From Bacteroidales bacterium Barb4 (GTDB lineage Bacteria > Bacteroidota > Bacteroidia > Bacteroidales > Tannerellaceae): a stretch of DNA of 40,077 nucleotides. The notes under the pieces were generated by a model, which saw only the letters and a list, made by a program, of their open reading frames with translations, did no database searches and was not told where the DNA came from. The position numbers and the translations under genes are program-made. Shown here piece by piece: positions 17,581 to 25,610 of this stretch (position 1 is the first letter of the stretch; every line of letters begins with the position of its first letter). The stretch is from NCBI GenBank assembly GCA_001657575.1, contig LBCX01000004.1, positions 1 to 40,077 of the forward strand, written 5' to 3'.

Positions 17581-18744
17581 TTATTCTTTGGTATCCCAAT
17601 GGTTTTTCAGCGGGTTCGTGTACATCTCAAGGATTTTCATACGGAGGAATGCCTCGTCTTTGTTGGGGATAAGGATTTTATCCAATTGAGCTTGCAGGTA
17701 AGTCTCAAACTGCTGCTTGTCTTTCAGGCTGTACATTTCCGCAAAACGCTTGGTGCCTGTCAGCAGGTCATACGCCACATAGTTGCGGGGATAGAAGCGG
17801 TAGTGTTTGTAGATTTCCCTGTCAATAAGGTTGGCGATGGCAGTGTAAGTTTCCGTCCTGCCCATGTCGCGGGGGAGGGCGGCAAGGCTTTCGTTTATGG
17901 GAGAGCCGAGGGTGATGTGTATGCGCCCCTTGTCGTTGAGGATGCCCGTTTCCATGTTGAAAAGGTCATCGCGTTCGCTTTTCACGAAGTCGGGATTGTC
18001 CCGTTTCTGCTGGTACTCCTTTGCTTTGAGGTAGTCGCAGGGGTCAATTTCGTAGGAAATGGCAACGGGCACGATGTTGACAGCTGTGATATTGCTGATA
18101 ATATCCCCTTCACCTCCCATGTTGAGCATTTTGAGAACACCGAGCTGGGTGCGGTCGTCAGAGTCCTTGCAACGTCCCTCGCGCTGGGCAATCCAAACGG
18201 ATTCCTTGAGTTCCTTGATGCTGAAATGAATGTATTGAGACAGCAGAGTACTCGCTTCCAACTGTTTCCGGATGGGCAGCCCGCGATGAACGATGAAACT
18301 GTTGTTGAGGCGCATAAGAGTATATATCCACGGCCATATCAGGAGATTGTTTCCGATGGCAATCTGCGTCATCCCGTAGCCCACGTCGTAGAGCATCACG
18401 TTGAGGAAGGCGGCATCAAGTATAATATCCCTGTGGTTGGAGATGAACGTGCAGGGCGGATTGCCTTTGGGCAACCGGCTTCGTCCGGAGATGTCAAGCG
18501 AGAAGGCACTTTGCCGCGCTATCGTCATCACGGCATCGTAGGAAAGGATGTGCTTGAAGTCTTCCTTCGTTTTGCACGTGCGCATGAAAGCGGAGAACTT
18601 CTCCCTGTCTTCATTGGGCTTGATGTAACGGAGCGCACGAAAAAATTCTTCGTCGCTTAACAACTTTTCTATAGCCTCTTCCACTTCGTCGTTGCAGAAA
18701 GGGCGGATGTCGTCAAATTGGCTGAGCCGGGCTTTTATATCCAT
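17581..18744 (-). CDS. PlsC-like 1-acyltransferase family protein
   Basis: This 387-residue protein is counted from the ATG at 18744; a GTG at 18765, overlapping the ddl stop (TAGTG), would add seven residues. The acyltransferase domain is in the middle: catalytic block FISNHRDIILDA (NHxxxxD), then NNSFIVHRG, and WIAQREGRCKDS in place of the usual EGTRS block. It lacks obvious transmembrane helices and has extra helical regions at both ends, as in a Bacteroidetes subgroup. It probably acylates a lipid precursor at the membrane surface; the acceptor is unknown. It is embedded in the peptidoglycan operon. Confidence 0.85.
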   Translation of the reverse strand: MDIKARLSQFDDIRPFCNDEVEEAIEKLLSDEEFFRALRYIKPNEDREKFSAFMRTCKTKEDFKHILSYDAVMTIARQSAFSLDISGRSRLPKGNPPCTFISNHRDIILDAAFLNVMLYDVGYGMTQIAIGNNLLIWPWIYTLMRLNNSFIVHRGLPIRKQLEASTLLSQYIHFSIKELKESVWIAQREGRCKDSDDRTQLGVLKMLNMGGEGDIISNITAVNIVPVAISYEIDPCDYLKAKEYQQKRDNPDFVKSERDDLFNMETGILNDKGRIHITLGSPINESLAALPRDMGRTETYTAIANLIDREIYKHYRFYPRNYVAYDLLTGTKRFAEMYSLKDKQQFETYLQAQLDKILIPNKDEAFLRMKILEMYTNPLKNHWDTKE

Positions 18745-18764
18745 TGTTTTCTGTTGTTTTTCCA

Positions 18765-19754
18765 CTAATTGAACTCATTCTCGATTATCTCGGTTAACAC
18801 GTCTTTGATGTCCAACCCTGCGGCACGAACCTGCTGGGGAATGAAGCTGGTGGCGGTCATTCCGGGCGTGGTATTTACTTCGAGCATGTAGGGGTCGGTG
18901 GGGGTATCGGTATTTGCAGGGATGATATAGTCTGTGCGGATAATGCCTTTGGCTCCCAAGAGGTCGTAGATGCGGGAGGTGCGGTTGCGGATGATTTCTG
19001 CAAGCTCATCCGGCAGGCGGGCGGGGGTGATTTCCTTTACCTGCCCGTTGTATTTGGCATCGTAATCAAAGAACTCGTTGTCGGTCACTACTTCGGTCAG
19101 CGGGAAGACAACTTCCTTGCCTTTTACTTTGTAGCATCCGCAAGTCACTTCCGTTCCTTCGATGTAACTTTCCATCAGCACTTCCCTACCTTCCGCAAGG
19201 GCTTTCCGTATGGCGGGCTGGATTTCTCCCGCCGTCTTTACTTTGGCGGCTCCGAAACTGCTTCCGCCTTCGTTAGGCTTTACGAACAAAGGGAGACCCA
19301 AACGGGTGACAGCTTCCTCGTCTGTGATGGTCTGCCCTTTCAAGAGGCGGACGGATTCGGCGGTGCGTATGCCGAAACTACGCAGGTAGCGGTTGCACAT
19401 ATATTTATTAAAGGTAAGGGCACTTGCCAATACACCGCAGGATGAGTAGGGGATGCCCATCAGGTCGAAATAGCCTTGCAGCCTGCCGTTCTCGCCCGGC
19501 GTGCCGTGGATGGTGATGTAGGCAAAGTCCGCCTGCACAGTCTTTCCTCCGGCTTGGAAGTTGAAAGTGTTTTTGTCAATGGGCGACTTCCCGCCGCCCG
19601 ACAAGTTTACCTGCCATCCCTCTTTCGTGACAAGGGCGATATATACATTATATCTTTCCTTGTCCAGAAACGAATAGATGCCGTCGGCACTTTTCAGGGA
19701 AACGCCGTACTCCGACGAGTCCCCTCCGGCAATGATTACTACATTCCTTTTCAT
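18765..19754 (-). CDS. ddl: D-alanine-D-alanine ligase
   Basis: An ATP-grasp enzyme that makes the D-Ala-D-Ala dipeptide for peptidoglycan. The start is the ATG at 19754, giving MKRNVVIIAGGDSSEYGVS and an ATGA overlap with the previous stop; a longer frame upstream has no support. Visible blocks are ITIHGTPGENGRLQGYFDL, LPLFVKPNEGGSSFGAAKV (ATP-grasp, lysine and Gly-rich loop), GIIRTDYIIP and the Mg-binding MLEVNTTPGMTATSFIPQQ. The 329-residue length is normal. It lies between the pseudouridine synthase and acyltransferase genes. Confidence 0.97.
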   Translation of the reverse strand: MKRNVVIIAGGDSSEYGVSLKSADGIYSFLDKERYNVYIALVTKEGWQVNLSGGGKSPIDKNTFNFQAGGKTVQADFAYITIHGTPGENGRLQGYFDLMGIPYSSCGVLASALTFNKYMCNRYLRSFGIRTAESVRLLKGQTITDEEAVTRLGLPLFVKPNEGGSSFGAAKVKTAGEIQPAIRKALAEGREVLMESYIEGTEVTCGCYKVKGKEVVFPLTEVVTDNEFFDYDAKYNGQVKEITPARLPDELAEIIRNRTSRIYDLLGAKGIIRTDYIIPANTDTPTDPYMLEVNTTPGMTATSFIPQQVRAAGLDIKDVLTEIIENEFN

Positions 19755-20800
19755 TCTTCGGTTGCTTCTTTTGCGTTGGCGTACACACGCCATTTCTGTA
19801 TCAGTTGTTCCATATCCGGCGGCAGTTCCGAGTCAAAAAACAGGTCTTCGCCGGTAACGGGGTGTTTGAATCCCAAGGTTTTTGCGTGCAATGCCTGCCG
19901 CGGGCAGACGGCGAAACAGTTTTGCACAAACTGCTTGTATTTGGAAAAGGTATTCCCTTTCAATATCTCATGCCCGCCGTATCGTTCATCATTGAAAAGG
20001 GTATGCCCGATATGCTTCATGTGGACACGTATCTGATGCGTGCGCCCTGTTTCCAGACAACATTCGACAAGCGTGACATAACCCAACCGCTCCAATACGG
20101 AATAATGGGTGACGGCAGGCTTGCCCTGATCGCTTTCAGCGAAAAAAGCCATTTGCATACGGTCACGGGGGTCGCGCCCAATGTTGCCTTCTATGCGCCC
20201 TTCTTCTTCGCGGACGTATCCCCAAACGAGGGCGTTATACTTCCGTTGGGTTGTCTTATTGAAGAATTGCAGGCTGAGGTGAGTCTTCGCCTCCGGCTTT
20301 TTGGCGATAACGAGGAGACCGGATGTGTCTTTATCAATGCGGTGCACCAGACCCAGACGCGGGTCGGCAGGGTCATAATAAGGATCATCTTTCAGGTAAT
20401 AGGCTAAGGCATTCACCAGCGTTCCGGTGTAATTGCCGTGACCGGGATGTACAACTAAGCCGGCGGGCTTATTGACCACCATTAAATCGTTGTCCTCATA
20501 GATAACAGCAAGCGGAATGTCTTCGGGAATAATTTCAAACTCGCGGCGCGGGCGGTCAAGCACTACGGTCACAATGTCCAACGGCTTTATCCGGTAGTTA
20601 CTCTTCACCGGATTGTCGTTTACGCGGATACAACCGGCATCGGCTGCCAGCTGAATACGGTTTCGCGTGGCATTCGTCATACGGTCAACCAGAAACTTAT
20701 CGACCCGCAAAAGGGCTTGCCCCTTGTCCGCCGTAAAGCGGAAATGTTCGTACAGAAGTTCCCCGCCGGAGTCTATGGTATCATCGTACAACTCATCCAT
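19751..20800 (-). CDS. RluD-family rRNA pseudouridine synthase
   Basis: This 349-residue protein has an N-terminal S4 RNA-binding domain (QALLRVDKFLVDRMTNATRNRIQ, about 28-50, then AGCIRVNDNPV). A pseudouridine synthase domain follows, with the catalytic-aspartate motif LVHRIDKDTSGLLVIAK and a later ETGRTHQIRVHM. This is the RluA/RluC/RluD group; RluD itself modifies the helix 69 loop of 23S rRNA, and in Bacteroidetes this genomic partner of ddl is usually labelled RluD-like. It is coupled to ddl by the ATGA overlap and follows the PASTA gene by three bases. Confidence 0.94.
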   Translation of the reverse strand: MDELYDDTIDSGGELLYEHFRFTADKGQALLRVDKFLVDRMTNATRNRIQLAADAGCIRVNDNPVKSNYRIKPLDIVTVVLDRPRREFEIIPEDIPLAVIYEDNDLMVVNKPAGLVVHPGHGNYTGTLVNALAYYLKDDPYYDPADPRLGLVHRIDKDTSGLLVIAKKPEAKTHLSLQFFNKTTQRKYNALVWGYVREEEGRIEGNIGRDPRDRMQMAFFAESDQGKPAVTHYSVLERLGYVTLVECCLETGRTHQIRVHMKHIGHTLFNDERYGGHEILKGNTFSKYKQFVQNCFAVCPRQALHAKTLGFKHPVTGEDLFFDSELPPDMEQLIQKWRVYANAKEATEE

Positions 20801-20803
20801 ACG

Positions 20804-21427
20804 TCAAAACCAAGTTTCCTCATTATTCAACAGCTCAACAGGCGGGTCTGACAGATCCGTCGAGTCAATGGCAACCCCGCCCTGCCCGTCACTCACAATT
20901 AACAGCAACGGAGCATTCAACGCCACCCGTTCTCCCGCATAAAGCATACGCCCGTACAGTTCCACCCCGATAGCCAAATCCCTGTAATTCCCCGGCACAT
21001 ACTTCGTCTGAACAGCATTGAAGCCAAGCGTCTTCAGCAAAGCATACGCCTGGCGGACAGAAAGGTCTTCCACCGCTGGTATCCCTGCCTGCTGAGAAGT
21101 AAAGGCATTAATCGCCACAAAAATGATACGCCCCTCCTTCACCTTCGACCCTGCATGAGGCACAATCTCCACAATGGCACCGGGAGCCACATCCTTAGAC
21201 GAAACCGAATCAATCAGATTATACCGCAACCCGCTCTTTTGGAAAAGAACAGCCGCTTCATCCACCGACAACCCTTTCACATCCGGCACTTCAACCGCTT
21301 CATTATGATGCGTATAAATATCCAGCCATTTCAGTACGCCGAACACAACGGCACACGAAACTACCGCCATCAAAAACAAATGAATGATAAACGGATTCTT
21401 CGGCAACTTATGAGCAAAGTTTTTCAT
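20804..21427 (-). CDS. Membrane-anchored PASTA domain protein
   Basis: This 207-residue protein has a short cytoplasmic start (MKNFAHKLPKNPF), one membrane helix (IIHLFLMAVVSCAVVFGVL), then PASTA-type repeats outside: VEVPDVKGLSVDEAAVLFQKSGL, IPAVEDLSVRQAYALLKTLGF and a third partial unit. PASTA domains bind peptidoglycan or muropeptides. There is no kinase domain, unlike the Firmicutes PASTA kinases. It is the first gene of the long minus-strand envelope operon, and the PASTA domain reappears at the end of FtsI in the same operon, which hints at a shared wall-sensing role. Confidence 0.88.
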   Translation of the reverse strand: MKNFAHKLPKNPFIIHLFLMAVVSCAVVFGVLKWLDIYTHHNEAVEVPDVKGLSVDEAAVLFQKSGLRYNLIDSVSSKDVAPGAIVEIVPHAGSKVKEGRIIFVAINAFTSQQAGIPAVEDLSVRQAYALLKTLGFNAVQTKYVPGNYRDLAIGVELYGRMLYAGERVALNAPLLLIVSDGQGGVAIDSTDLSDPPVELLNNEETWF

Positions 21428-21474
21428 ATCTATTTACAACAGCGGGACAACGATAAGCAAAACCTCTCCAAAAC

Positions 21475-21517
21475 GAAGAAAGTAAAGGCTTTTCAGTTAA
21501 AAACCTTTACTTTCTTC
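21475..21517 (-). terminator. Long hairpin after rpmH, probable terminator
   Basis: GAAGAAAGTAAAGG pairs with CCTTTACTTTCTTC (14 bp) around an inner TTTT/AAAA pairing. On the minus strand it is followed by GTTTTGG, a short T-run. It lies between the rpmH stop and the PASTA gene start, so it would separate or attenuate read-through. Confidence 0.65.
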
Positions 21518-21536
21518 ATAAGTGAAACAGACCCTC

Positions 21537-21689
21537 TTATCCGTTGTATTCGTGGGATACAGTCAATTTAGCTCTTCCTTTTGCACGGCGTGCAGCCAGC
21601 ACCCTGCGACCGTTTGCTGATTCCATTCTGGTGCGAAACCCATGCTTATTCTTTCTTTTCCTGTTTGAAGGTTGAAATGTACGTTTCAT
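21537..21689 (-). CDS. rpmH: 50S ribosomal protein L34
   Basis: This 50-residue ORF starts at the ATG read from 21689 and begins [18 protein letters not shown], followed by [26 protein letters not shown]. This is the near-invariant L34 sequence, highly basic and of standard length apart from a short C-terminal tail (SHEYNG). It has its own promoter (21728-21757). The usual chromosomal partners rnpA and dnaA are not seen here. Confidence 0.97.
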   Translation of the reverse strand: MKRTFQPSNRKRKNKHGFRTRMESANGRRVLAARRAKGRAKLTVSHEYNG

Positions 21690-21727
21690 TTTCCTATGAA
21701 TTATGATTGTTTTCCAATTACGGCTGG

Positions 21728-21757
21728 CAAAGATAAATCCTTTTTTATAAAAAACAA
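21728..21757 (-). promoter_or_regulatory. Promoter of rpmH
   Basis: On the minus strand this reads TTG (21757-21755), a 19-base spacer and TATCTTTG (21735-21728), an exact match to the Bacteroides consensus. Transcription should start near 21722, about 33 bases before the L34 start codon. Confidence 0.8.
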
Positions 21758-21800
21758 TACGGGTGCCCTTTTTGCTTGCGAAAGAAATTGCCCGAATATC

Positions 21801-21830
21801 TTTGAGGATATGAAATAAGTCCTACCTTTG
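21801..21830 (+). promoter_or_regulatory. Promoter of tRNA-Pro
   Basis: TTTG (21801-21804), an 18-base spacer and TACCTTTG (21823-21830) point to a start just before the mature 5' end at 21848. A second TATCTTTG at 21797-21804, with TTG at 21776-21778, may be a tandem promoter. Both are transcribed away from rpmH. Confidence 0.75.
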
Positions 21831-21847
21831 CGCCCGTATTGGAAAAA

Positions 21848-21924
21848 CGGGATGTAGCACAGTTGGCTAGCGCGCCACGTTCGGGACGTGGAGGTCGGAA
21901 GTTCGAGTCTTCTCATCCCGACCA
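21848..21924 (+). tRNA. tRNA-Pro (anticodon CGG)
   Basis: This 77-base cloverleaf has acceptor CGGGATG pairing with CATCCCG, D arm GCAC...GCGC, and an anticodon stem CCACG/CGTGG around loop TTCGGGA, which gives anticodon CGG for codon CCG. The T arm is GGAAG-TTCGAGT-CTTCT, followed by discriminator A and an encoded CCA end. It lies between the divergent rpmH and the convergent argF' gene. Confidence 0.97.
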
Positions 21925-21929
21925 AACAC

Positions 21930-21972
21930 CGCCTGATTATTTATTTACCCAAATAAATAGTCAGGCGTTTCT
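21930..21972. terminator. Two-way terminator between tRNA-Pro and argF'
   Basis: A long inverted repeat pairs CGCCTGA with TCAGGCG and TATTTATTT with AAATAAATA around an ACCC loop, followed on the plus strand by TTTCTT. It lies 5 bases past the tRNA and abuts the end of the minus-strand argF' gene. Confidence 0.8.
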
Positions 21973-22928
21973 TATTGCAAACCTTGCAGGATTTTCTTCA
22001 GCACAACTTGTGCGGCAATCTCACGGTTGGCGGCTTCGGGAATAACAATGCTTTGCGGGCTTTCAATCACGTCGTCGGTTACAATCATGTTGCGGCGGAC
22101 GGGCAGGCAGTGCATGAAATAAGCATTGTCGGTCAGTGCCATCTTTTCGGCATCAACCGTCCATCGGCGGTCTTTGCTGACCACTTCCCCGTAATGAGGG
22201 TCGGCGTATGCCGCCCAATTCTTGGCATAGATGAAGTCCGCGCCCTCAAAGGCTTTCCGTTGGTCGTATTCCACGCGGGCATTGCCGACAAAGGACGGAT
22301 CCAGTTCGTACCCTTCGGGATGCGTAATCACAAACTCGTAGCCTGCCGCGTTCATCCATTCGGCAAAGCTGTTGGGAACGGCTTGCGGGAGAGCTTTCGG
22401 ATGCGGTGCCCAAGTCATTACCACTTTGGGACGAGCAGTTTTCTTGTACTCCTCAATGGTAATCAGGTCGGCATAGCTTTGTAGCGGATGACGGGTTGCC
22501 GCCTCCATGCTAAACACCGGACGACCCGAATAGCGGATAAACTGGCTCAATATCTTCTCCGTATAATCATCCTCCTTGCTTTCAAAACGAGCAAACGACC
22601 GCACGCCGATTATGTCGCAATAGCAGCCCATCACGGGAATGGCTTCAAGCAGATGCTCCGGCTTGTCGCCGTCCATGACCGCGCCGCGCTCGGTTTCCAA
22701 CTTCCACGCACCCTGATTGATGTCCAGCACAATCGTATTCATTCCCAGATTCATCGCCGCTTTCTGTGTACTCAGGCGGGTACGCAGGCTGGAATTGAAG
22801 AACAGCATCATCAGCGTCTTGTTCTTCCCCAGCCCGGAAAACTGAAACCGGTCTTTCTTTATCTCAAACGCATCGGTCAAAGCCTGTTTCAGGTCGCCGA
22901 TGTCCTGTACACACGTAAAATGTCTCAT
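21972..22928 (-). CDS. argF': N-succinylornithine carbamoyltransferase (ArgF' type)
   Basis: This 318-residue enzyme resembles the Bacteroides fragilis ArgF' transcarbamylase, which carbamoylates N-succinyl-ornithine in a variant arginine pathway. The carbamoyl-phosphate motif FFNSSLRTRLST is at residues 43-54, and the C-terminal block FMHCLPVRRN is present. Residue 90 is proline (GDKPEHLLEA); from memory, proline here marks succinyl- rather than acetyl-ornithine use. No other arginine gene is adjacent, so it stands alone here. Confidence 0.93.
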   Translation of the reverse strand: MRHFTCVQDIGDLKQALTDAFEIKKDRFQFSGLGKNKTLMMLFFNSSLRTRLSTQKAAMNLGMNTIVLDINQGAWKLETERGAVMDGDKPEHLLEAIPVMGCYCDIIGVRSFARFESKEDDYTEKILSQFIRYSGRPVFSMEAATRHPLQSYADLITIEEYKKTARPKVVMTWAPHPKALPQAVPNSFAEWMNAAGYEFVITHPEGYELDPSFVGNARVEYDQRKAFEGADFIYAKNWAAYADPHYGEVVSKDRRWTVDAEKMALTDNAYFMHCLPVRRNMIVTDDVIESPQSIVIPEAANREIAAQVVLKKILQGLQ

Positions 22929-22977
22929 TATTATGTTTCGTTATTATATCGTAAAATAAAATCCTGACTTACCCCTA

Positions 22978-22996
22978 ACAGGGTTTCAAACCCTGT
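22978..22996. repeat. Inverted repeat ACAGGGTTT-C-AAACCCTGT
   Basis: A 9-bp perfect inverted repeat around a single C. A diverged relative (CCCCTAACAGGATTTGAAACCC) begins at 23385, so the pair brackets the 21-bp tandem repeat block. The function is unknown. Confidence 0.65.
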
Positions 22997-23035
22997 CAGA
23001 GGGTTAATTTCATTCTTTAGAGACGAAAGTCATAC

Positions 23036-23349
23036 ACTCATTAACGAAGCTATGCGTCTCGCTGACGAAGCCGTGAGTCTTATTGACGAAGCCTTAATCC
23101 TCTTTGACGAAGCTCTGTTCCTCTTTGCAACGGTCAAAACCCTCTTGTTTGTGACCCTAATCCATGCCTGAAAACGCCGTTTTAAGTGGAGTAGCACTTA
23201 CTCCTCTCTGACGGAAGCCTTCGTCACACTGACGGATGCTTTCGTCTCACTGACGAAGCGTTACTCCTCTTCGCGTATGCTCTGCGTCACTAAGGTTGAT
23301 GCCTGCGTCAGCAAATCTTGATACTGCGTCAGAGAAACCGGTACCATCC
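23036..23349. repeat. Degenerate 21-bp tandem repeat block
   Basis: The phase of 21 bp is kept over about 15 units, with best-preserved starts at 23057, 23078, 23099, 23203, 23224, 23245, 23266, 23287 and 23308. The core of a unit is CTGACGAAGCCTT, often followed by CG at the junction, so neighbouring units form TGACGAAG...CTTCGTCA dyads. The middle units (23120-23202) are heavily decayed. Both strands contain stops or lack starts, so it is not an evident gene. It fills most of the 572-base spacer 22929-23500; the rest is pyrimidine-rich DNA without recognisable genes. Confidence 0.75.
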
Positions 23350-23437
23350 CTTTATCCCTTTGCCCCTTTACTTCTTTCCCTTTACCCCTAACAGGATTTG
23401 AAACCCTTGAAATCTCCTGTTCCTTCGGGATTTCTGC

Positions 23438-23467
23438 AAAAAAGAAGGTGTTTGAAAAAACACCTTC
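23438..23467 (-). terminator. Intrinsic terminator of ald
   Basis: A 10-bp perfect stem (GAAGGTGTTT / AAACACCTTC, loop of four) is followed on the minus strand by TTTTTTGC. It lies 34 bases after the ald stop codon. Confidence 0.9.
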
Positions 23468-23500
23468 CTTATATATATCCCTCGTGCCGATTATGGAATG

Positions 23501-24583
23501 TTATTGAAACAGCTCGGCAACGGCGGGATAAACAAACTTGCCGTTTATGATATTCAGCCCTTCCTTGAGACCGGCATCTTCGGCAGTTGCCTTTTCCCAG
23601 CCCTTATCCGCCAGCTTGACAGCATACGGAAGCGTGGCATTGGTCAGGGCAAGCGTTGAAGTCTGCGCTACGGCTCCCGGTATGTTGGCTACGCAATAGT
23701 GAACGATGCCGTCCACTTCATACACCGGTTCGCTGTGCGTTGTCGGATGGGCAGTCTCGAAGCACCCCCCTTGGTCAATGGCAACGTCCACCAGCACGCT
23801 GCCTTTTTTGAGCAGTTTCAGCATGTCGCGCGTAATGAGGTGCGGCGTTTTGGCTCCCGGTATCAGGACAGAGCCGATCACCAAATCGGTATGCGGCAGT
23901 TCCTGCTCAATGTTGTATTTGGAAGAATACAACGTTTTTACGTTTGCCGGCATCACTTCGCTCAGGTAGCGCAAACGCGGAAGGGATATGTCGGTGATGG
24001 TTACGTCGGCACCTGCTCCGGCGGCTATCAGGGCTGCATGGTAGCCTACGATGCCTCCGCCCAACACCAGCACCTTCGCCGGTTTCACACCCGGCACGCC
24101 GCCCAGCAGGACGCCTTTCCCGCCTTGCGGCTTTTCCAGAAAACGCGCGCCTTCCTGCACAGCCATACGCCCCGCTATCTCACTCATGGGAATCAGAAGG
24201 GGCAGTTTGCCGCCCTTGTCCGTCACCGTTTCGTAAGCCAGACAGACCGCCTTGCTCTTCTGCATCGCCCTTGCCAGCTTTTCGTTGGAAGCAAAATGGA
24301 AATAAGTGAAAAGAAGCTGCCCTTCGCGAATCAGCGAATATTCAGACTCGACAGGCTCTTTCACCTTGATAATCATTTCGGCAATTTTGTAAACATCTTC
24401 AATAGTCGGAAGAATCTTTGCGCCTGCCGTTTCATAAGCCTTGTCGGAGAAGCCGCTGCCCTCACCCGCCGTATGCTGCACATACACGGTATGCCCTCTT
24501 TCCGCCAGCTCGCTTGCACCCGCCGGGGTCAATGCCACCCGGTTCTCATTGTTCTTGATTTCTTTTGGAACTCCGATAATCAT
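23501..24583 (-). CDS. ald: Alanine dehydrogenase
   Basis: An NAD-dependent enzyme converting alanine to pyruvate and ammonium, or the reverse. The family N-terminus IGVPKEIKNNENRVALTPAG is present, with active-site ENRVALTP, VKEPVESEY and FTYFHFA. The Rossmann glycine motif VLVLGGGIVGYHAA and the C-terminal HYCVANIPGAVAQTSTLALTNATLPY follow. The length of 360 residues is slightly short but complete. It is a single-gene unit with its own terminator. Upstream lies a decayed IS1-like transposase gene. Confidence 0.96.
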   Translation of the reverse strand: MIIGVPKEIKNNENRVALTPAGASELAERGHTVYVQHTAGEGSGFSDKAYETAGAKILPTIEDVYKIAEMIIKVKEPVESEYSLIREGQLLFTYFHFASNEKLARAMQKSKAVCLAYETVTDKGGKLPLLIPMSEIAGRMAVQEGARFLEKPQGGKGVLLGGVPGVKPAKVLVLGGGIVGYHAALIAAGAGADVTITDISLPRLRYLSEVMPANVKTLYSSKYNIEQELPHTDLVIGSVLIPGAKTPHLITRDMLKLLKKGSVLVDVAIDQGGCFETAHPTTHSEPVYEVDGIVHYCVANIPGAVAQTSTLALTNATLPYAVKLADKGWEKATAEDAGLKEGLNIINGKFVYPAVAELFQ

Positions 24584-24671
24584 TTCATTTCAATTTTATG
24601 ATTTAACATCAGATACAGTAACGCAGGTATCAGCCTGTTTATTATCTGACGGTATGTAAATCCCAAAAGGA

Positions 24672-25121
24672 ATGCAGGATTTATTGTCCCAAATGCCGCA
24701 GCGGGAAAAAATAAAAGCGGGTTTCTCCAAAGGCAGAGAACGTTATAAGTGCAAAGACTGCGGTTGCAATTATACGGTTGAATTAAAGTCAACGGCTAAA
24801 CCCGAATCAATGAAAAAGCAGGTTCTTCGTTTGTATCTTGAATACTCAGGCTTTTGTTCAATCGGAAGACTGCCGGGAGTAAGCAACGTTTCAGTCTTGA
24901 ATCGGATCAGAAAATATGGAAAAGAGGCGGGGACACTTCATTTGGAAAGTATCGGAACAGAGAGGGCAGAAGCGGATGAAATGCACACTTATGCCGGTTC
25001 AAAAAACTGTTGCCGGATTTGGATTGCCGTTGACGGGCATGGAAAAAGATTCCTCGATTTTGTCAGCGGCTCTTGCGTTTCATCAATCACCGTTCCCGAA
25101 ACGGTCTTCGTCTGTGCATAA
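24672..25121 (+). pseudogene. Decayed IS1-family transposase gene, 3' part missing
   Basis: The N-terminal zinc ribbon is split: the CPKCRSGK codons (from 24685) lie in a different frame from the rest, so a one-base change in the A-rich run near 24706-24716 broke the gene. The main frame continues with KAGFSKGRERYKCKDCGCNYTVE, then a helix-turn-helix region and EADEMHTYAGSKNCCRIWIAVDG, which matches the start of the IS1 InsB catalytic domain. After FVSGSC the frame drifts and the C-terminal catalytic part is absent. A related fragment lacking the middle lies at 30817-31194 on the other side of susCD. No intact terminal repeats were found here. Confidence 0.75.
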
Positions 25122-25387
25122 ATACCCGTAACCGCCTGCAAATAATAAGCAGGCAAAGGCTGTCAGACACTTTTGGAGACAAGTGCATGAATACCCTGAT
25201 AGAAAGCCTCTTCGTTGTCTGTTTTTCATAACATTATTTTTTAATAGATTAACGTAAATCAATCATATATCTGTTCGGATTAACGTCCGTCAGGCATGAG
25301 TTCCGTGAGAACTATGGTGAAACCTTTCCGAAACAACGCTGATCGTGAAAGGCGGCTTTTCGATTTAACATTCTTTGATGACACTAT

Positions 25388-25502
25388 GCATCCCATACGG
25401 ATGTATAGTAGCATCCGTATGGGATGCATAGTAGCATCCGTATGGGATGCATAGTGTCATCCGTATGGGATGTATATACACATCTGTGCCGGATGTATAT
25501 TC
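25388..25502. repeat. Five tandem 23-bp dyad repeats inside the inverton
   Basis: Units start at 25388, 25411, 25434, 25457 and 25480. The core is GCATCCGTATGGGATGC, arms GCATCC/GGATGC around a five-base centre GTATG. The first unit has the centre reversed (CATAC), so it points opposite to the next three. The fifth is diverged (ACATCTGTGCCGGATGT). They could be binding sites for a regulator or recombinase. Confidence 0.85.
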
Positions 25503-25580
25503 CAGAGTAGTCAAGTCCCGAAAGGGCATCTGCGTAACATCAGTCAGTTACTAATATTGAAAAGGAAATAGAAAAACAGA

Positions 25581-25610
25581 TTGTTTAACAAAAAGCAATC
25601 AATATCTTTG
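25581..25610 (+). promoter_or_regulatory. Promoter of susC inside the invertible segment
   Basis: TTG at 25581-25583, a 19-base spacer and TATCTTTG at 25603-25610 give an exact Bacteroides-type promoter. The expected start is near 25617, leaving a leader of about 125 bases that includes a small hairpin (TCCCCT/AGGGGA, 25621-25639) and the right inverted repeat before the ATG at 25743. No TAnnTTTG box was found on the opposite strand of the segment. Confidence 0.8.

Noticed and set aside
21701-21925. 74-codon minus-strand ORF over the tRNA region
   Set aside because: It reads antisense through tRNA-Pro and the promoters; this is a well-known false ORF type.
23036-23349. CRISPR array or coding repeat
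   Set aside because: There are no spacers; the repeat is continuous and degenerate. The plus strand has stops in the unit frame and I found no start or conserved frame on the minus strand.
25388-25502. CRISPR array
   Set aside because: Units are adjacent 23-bp dyads with no unique spacers, and no cas gene is in the window.
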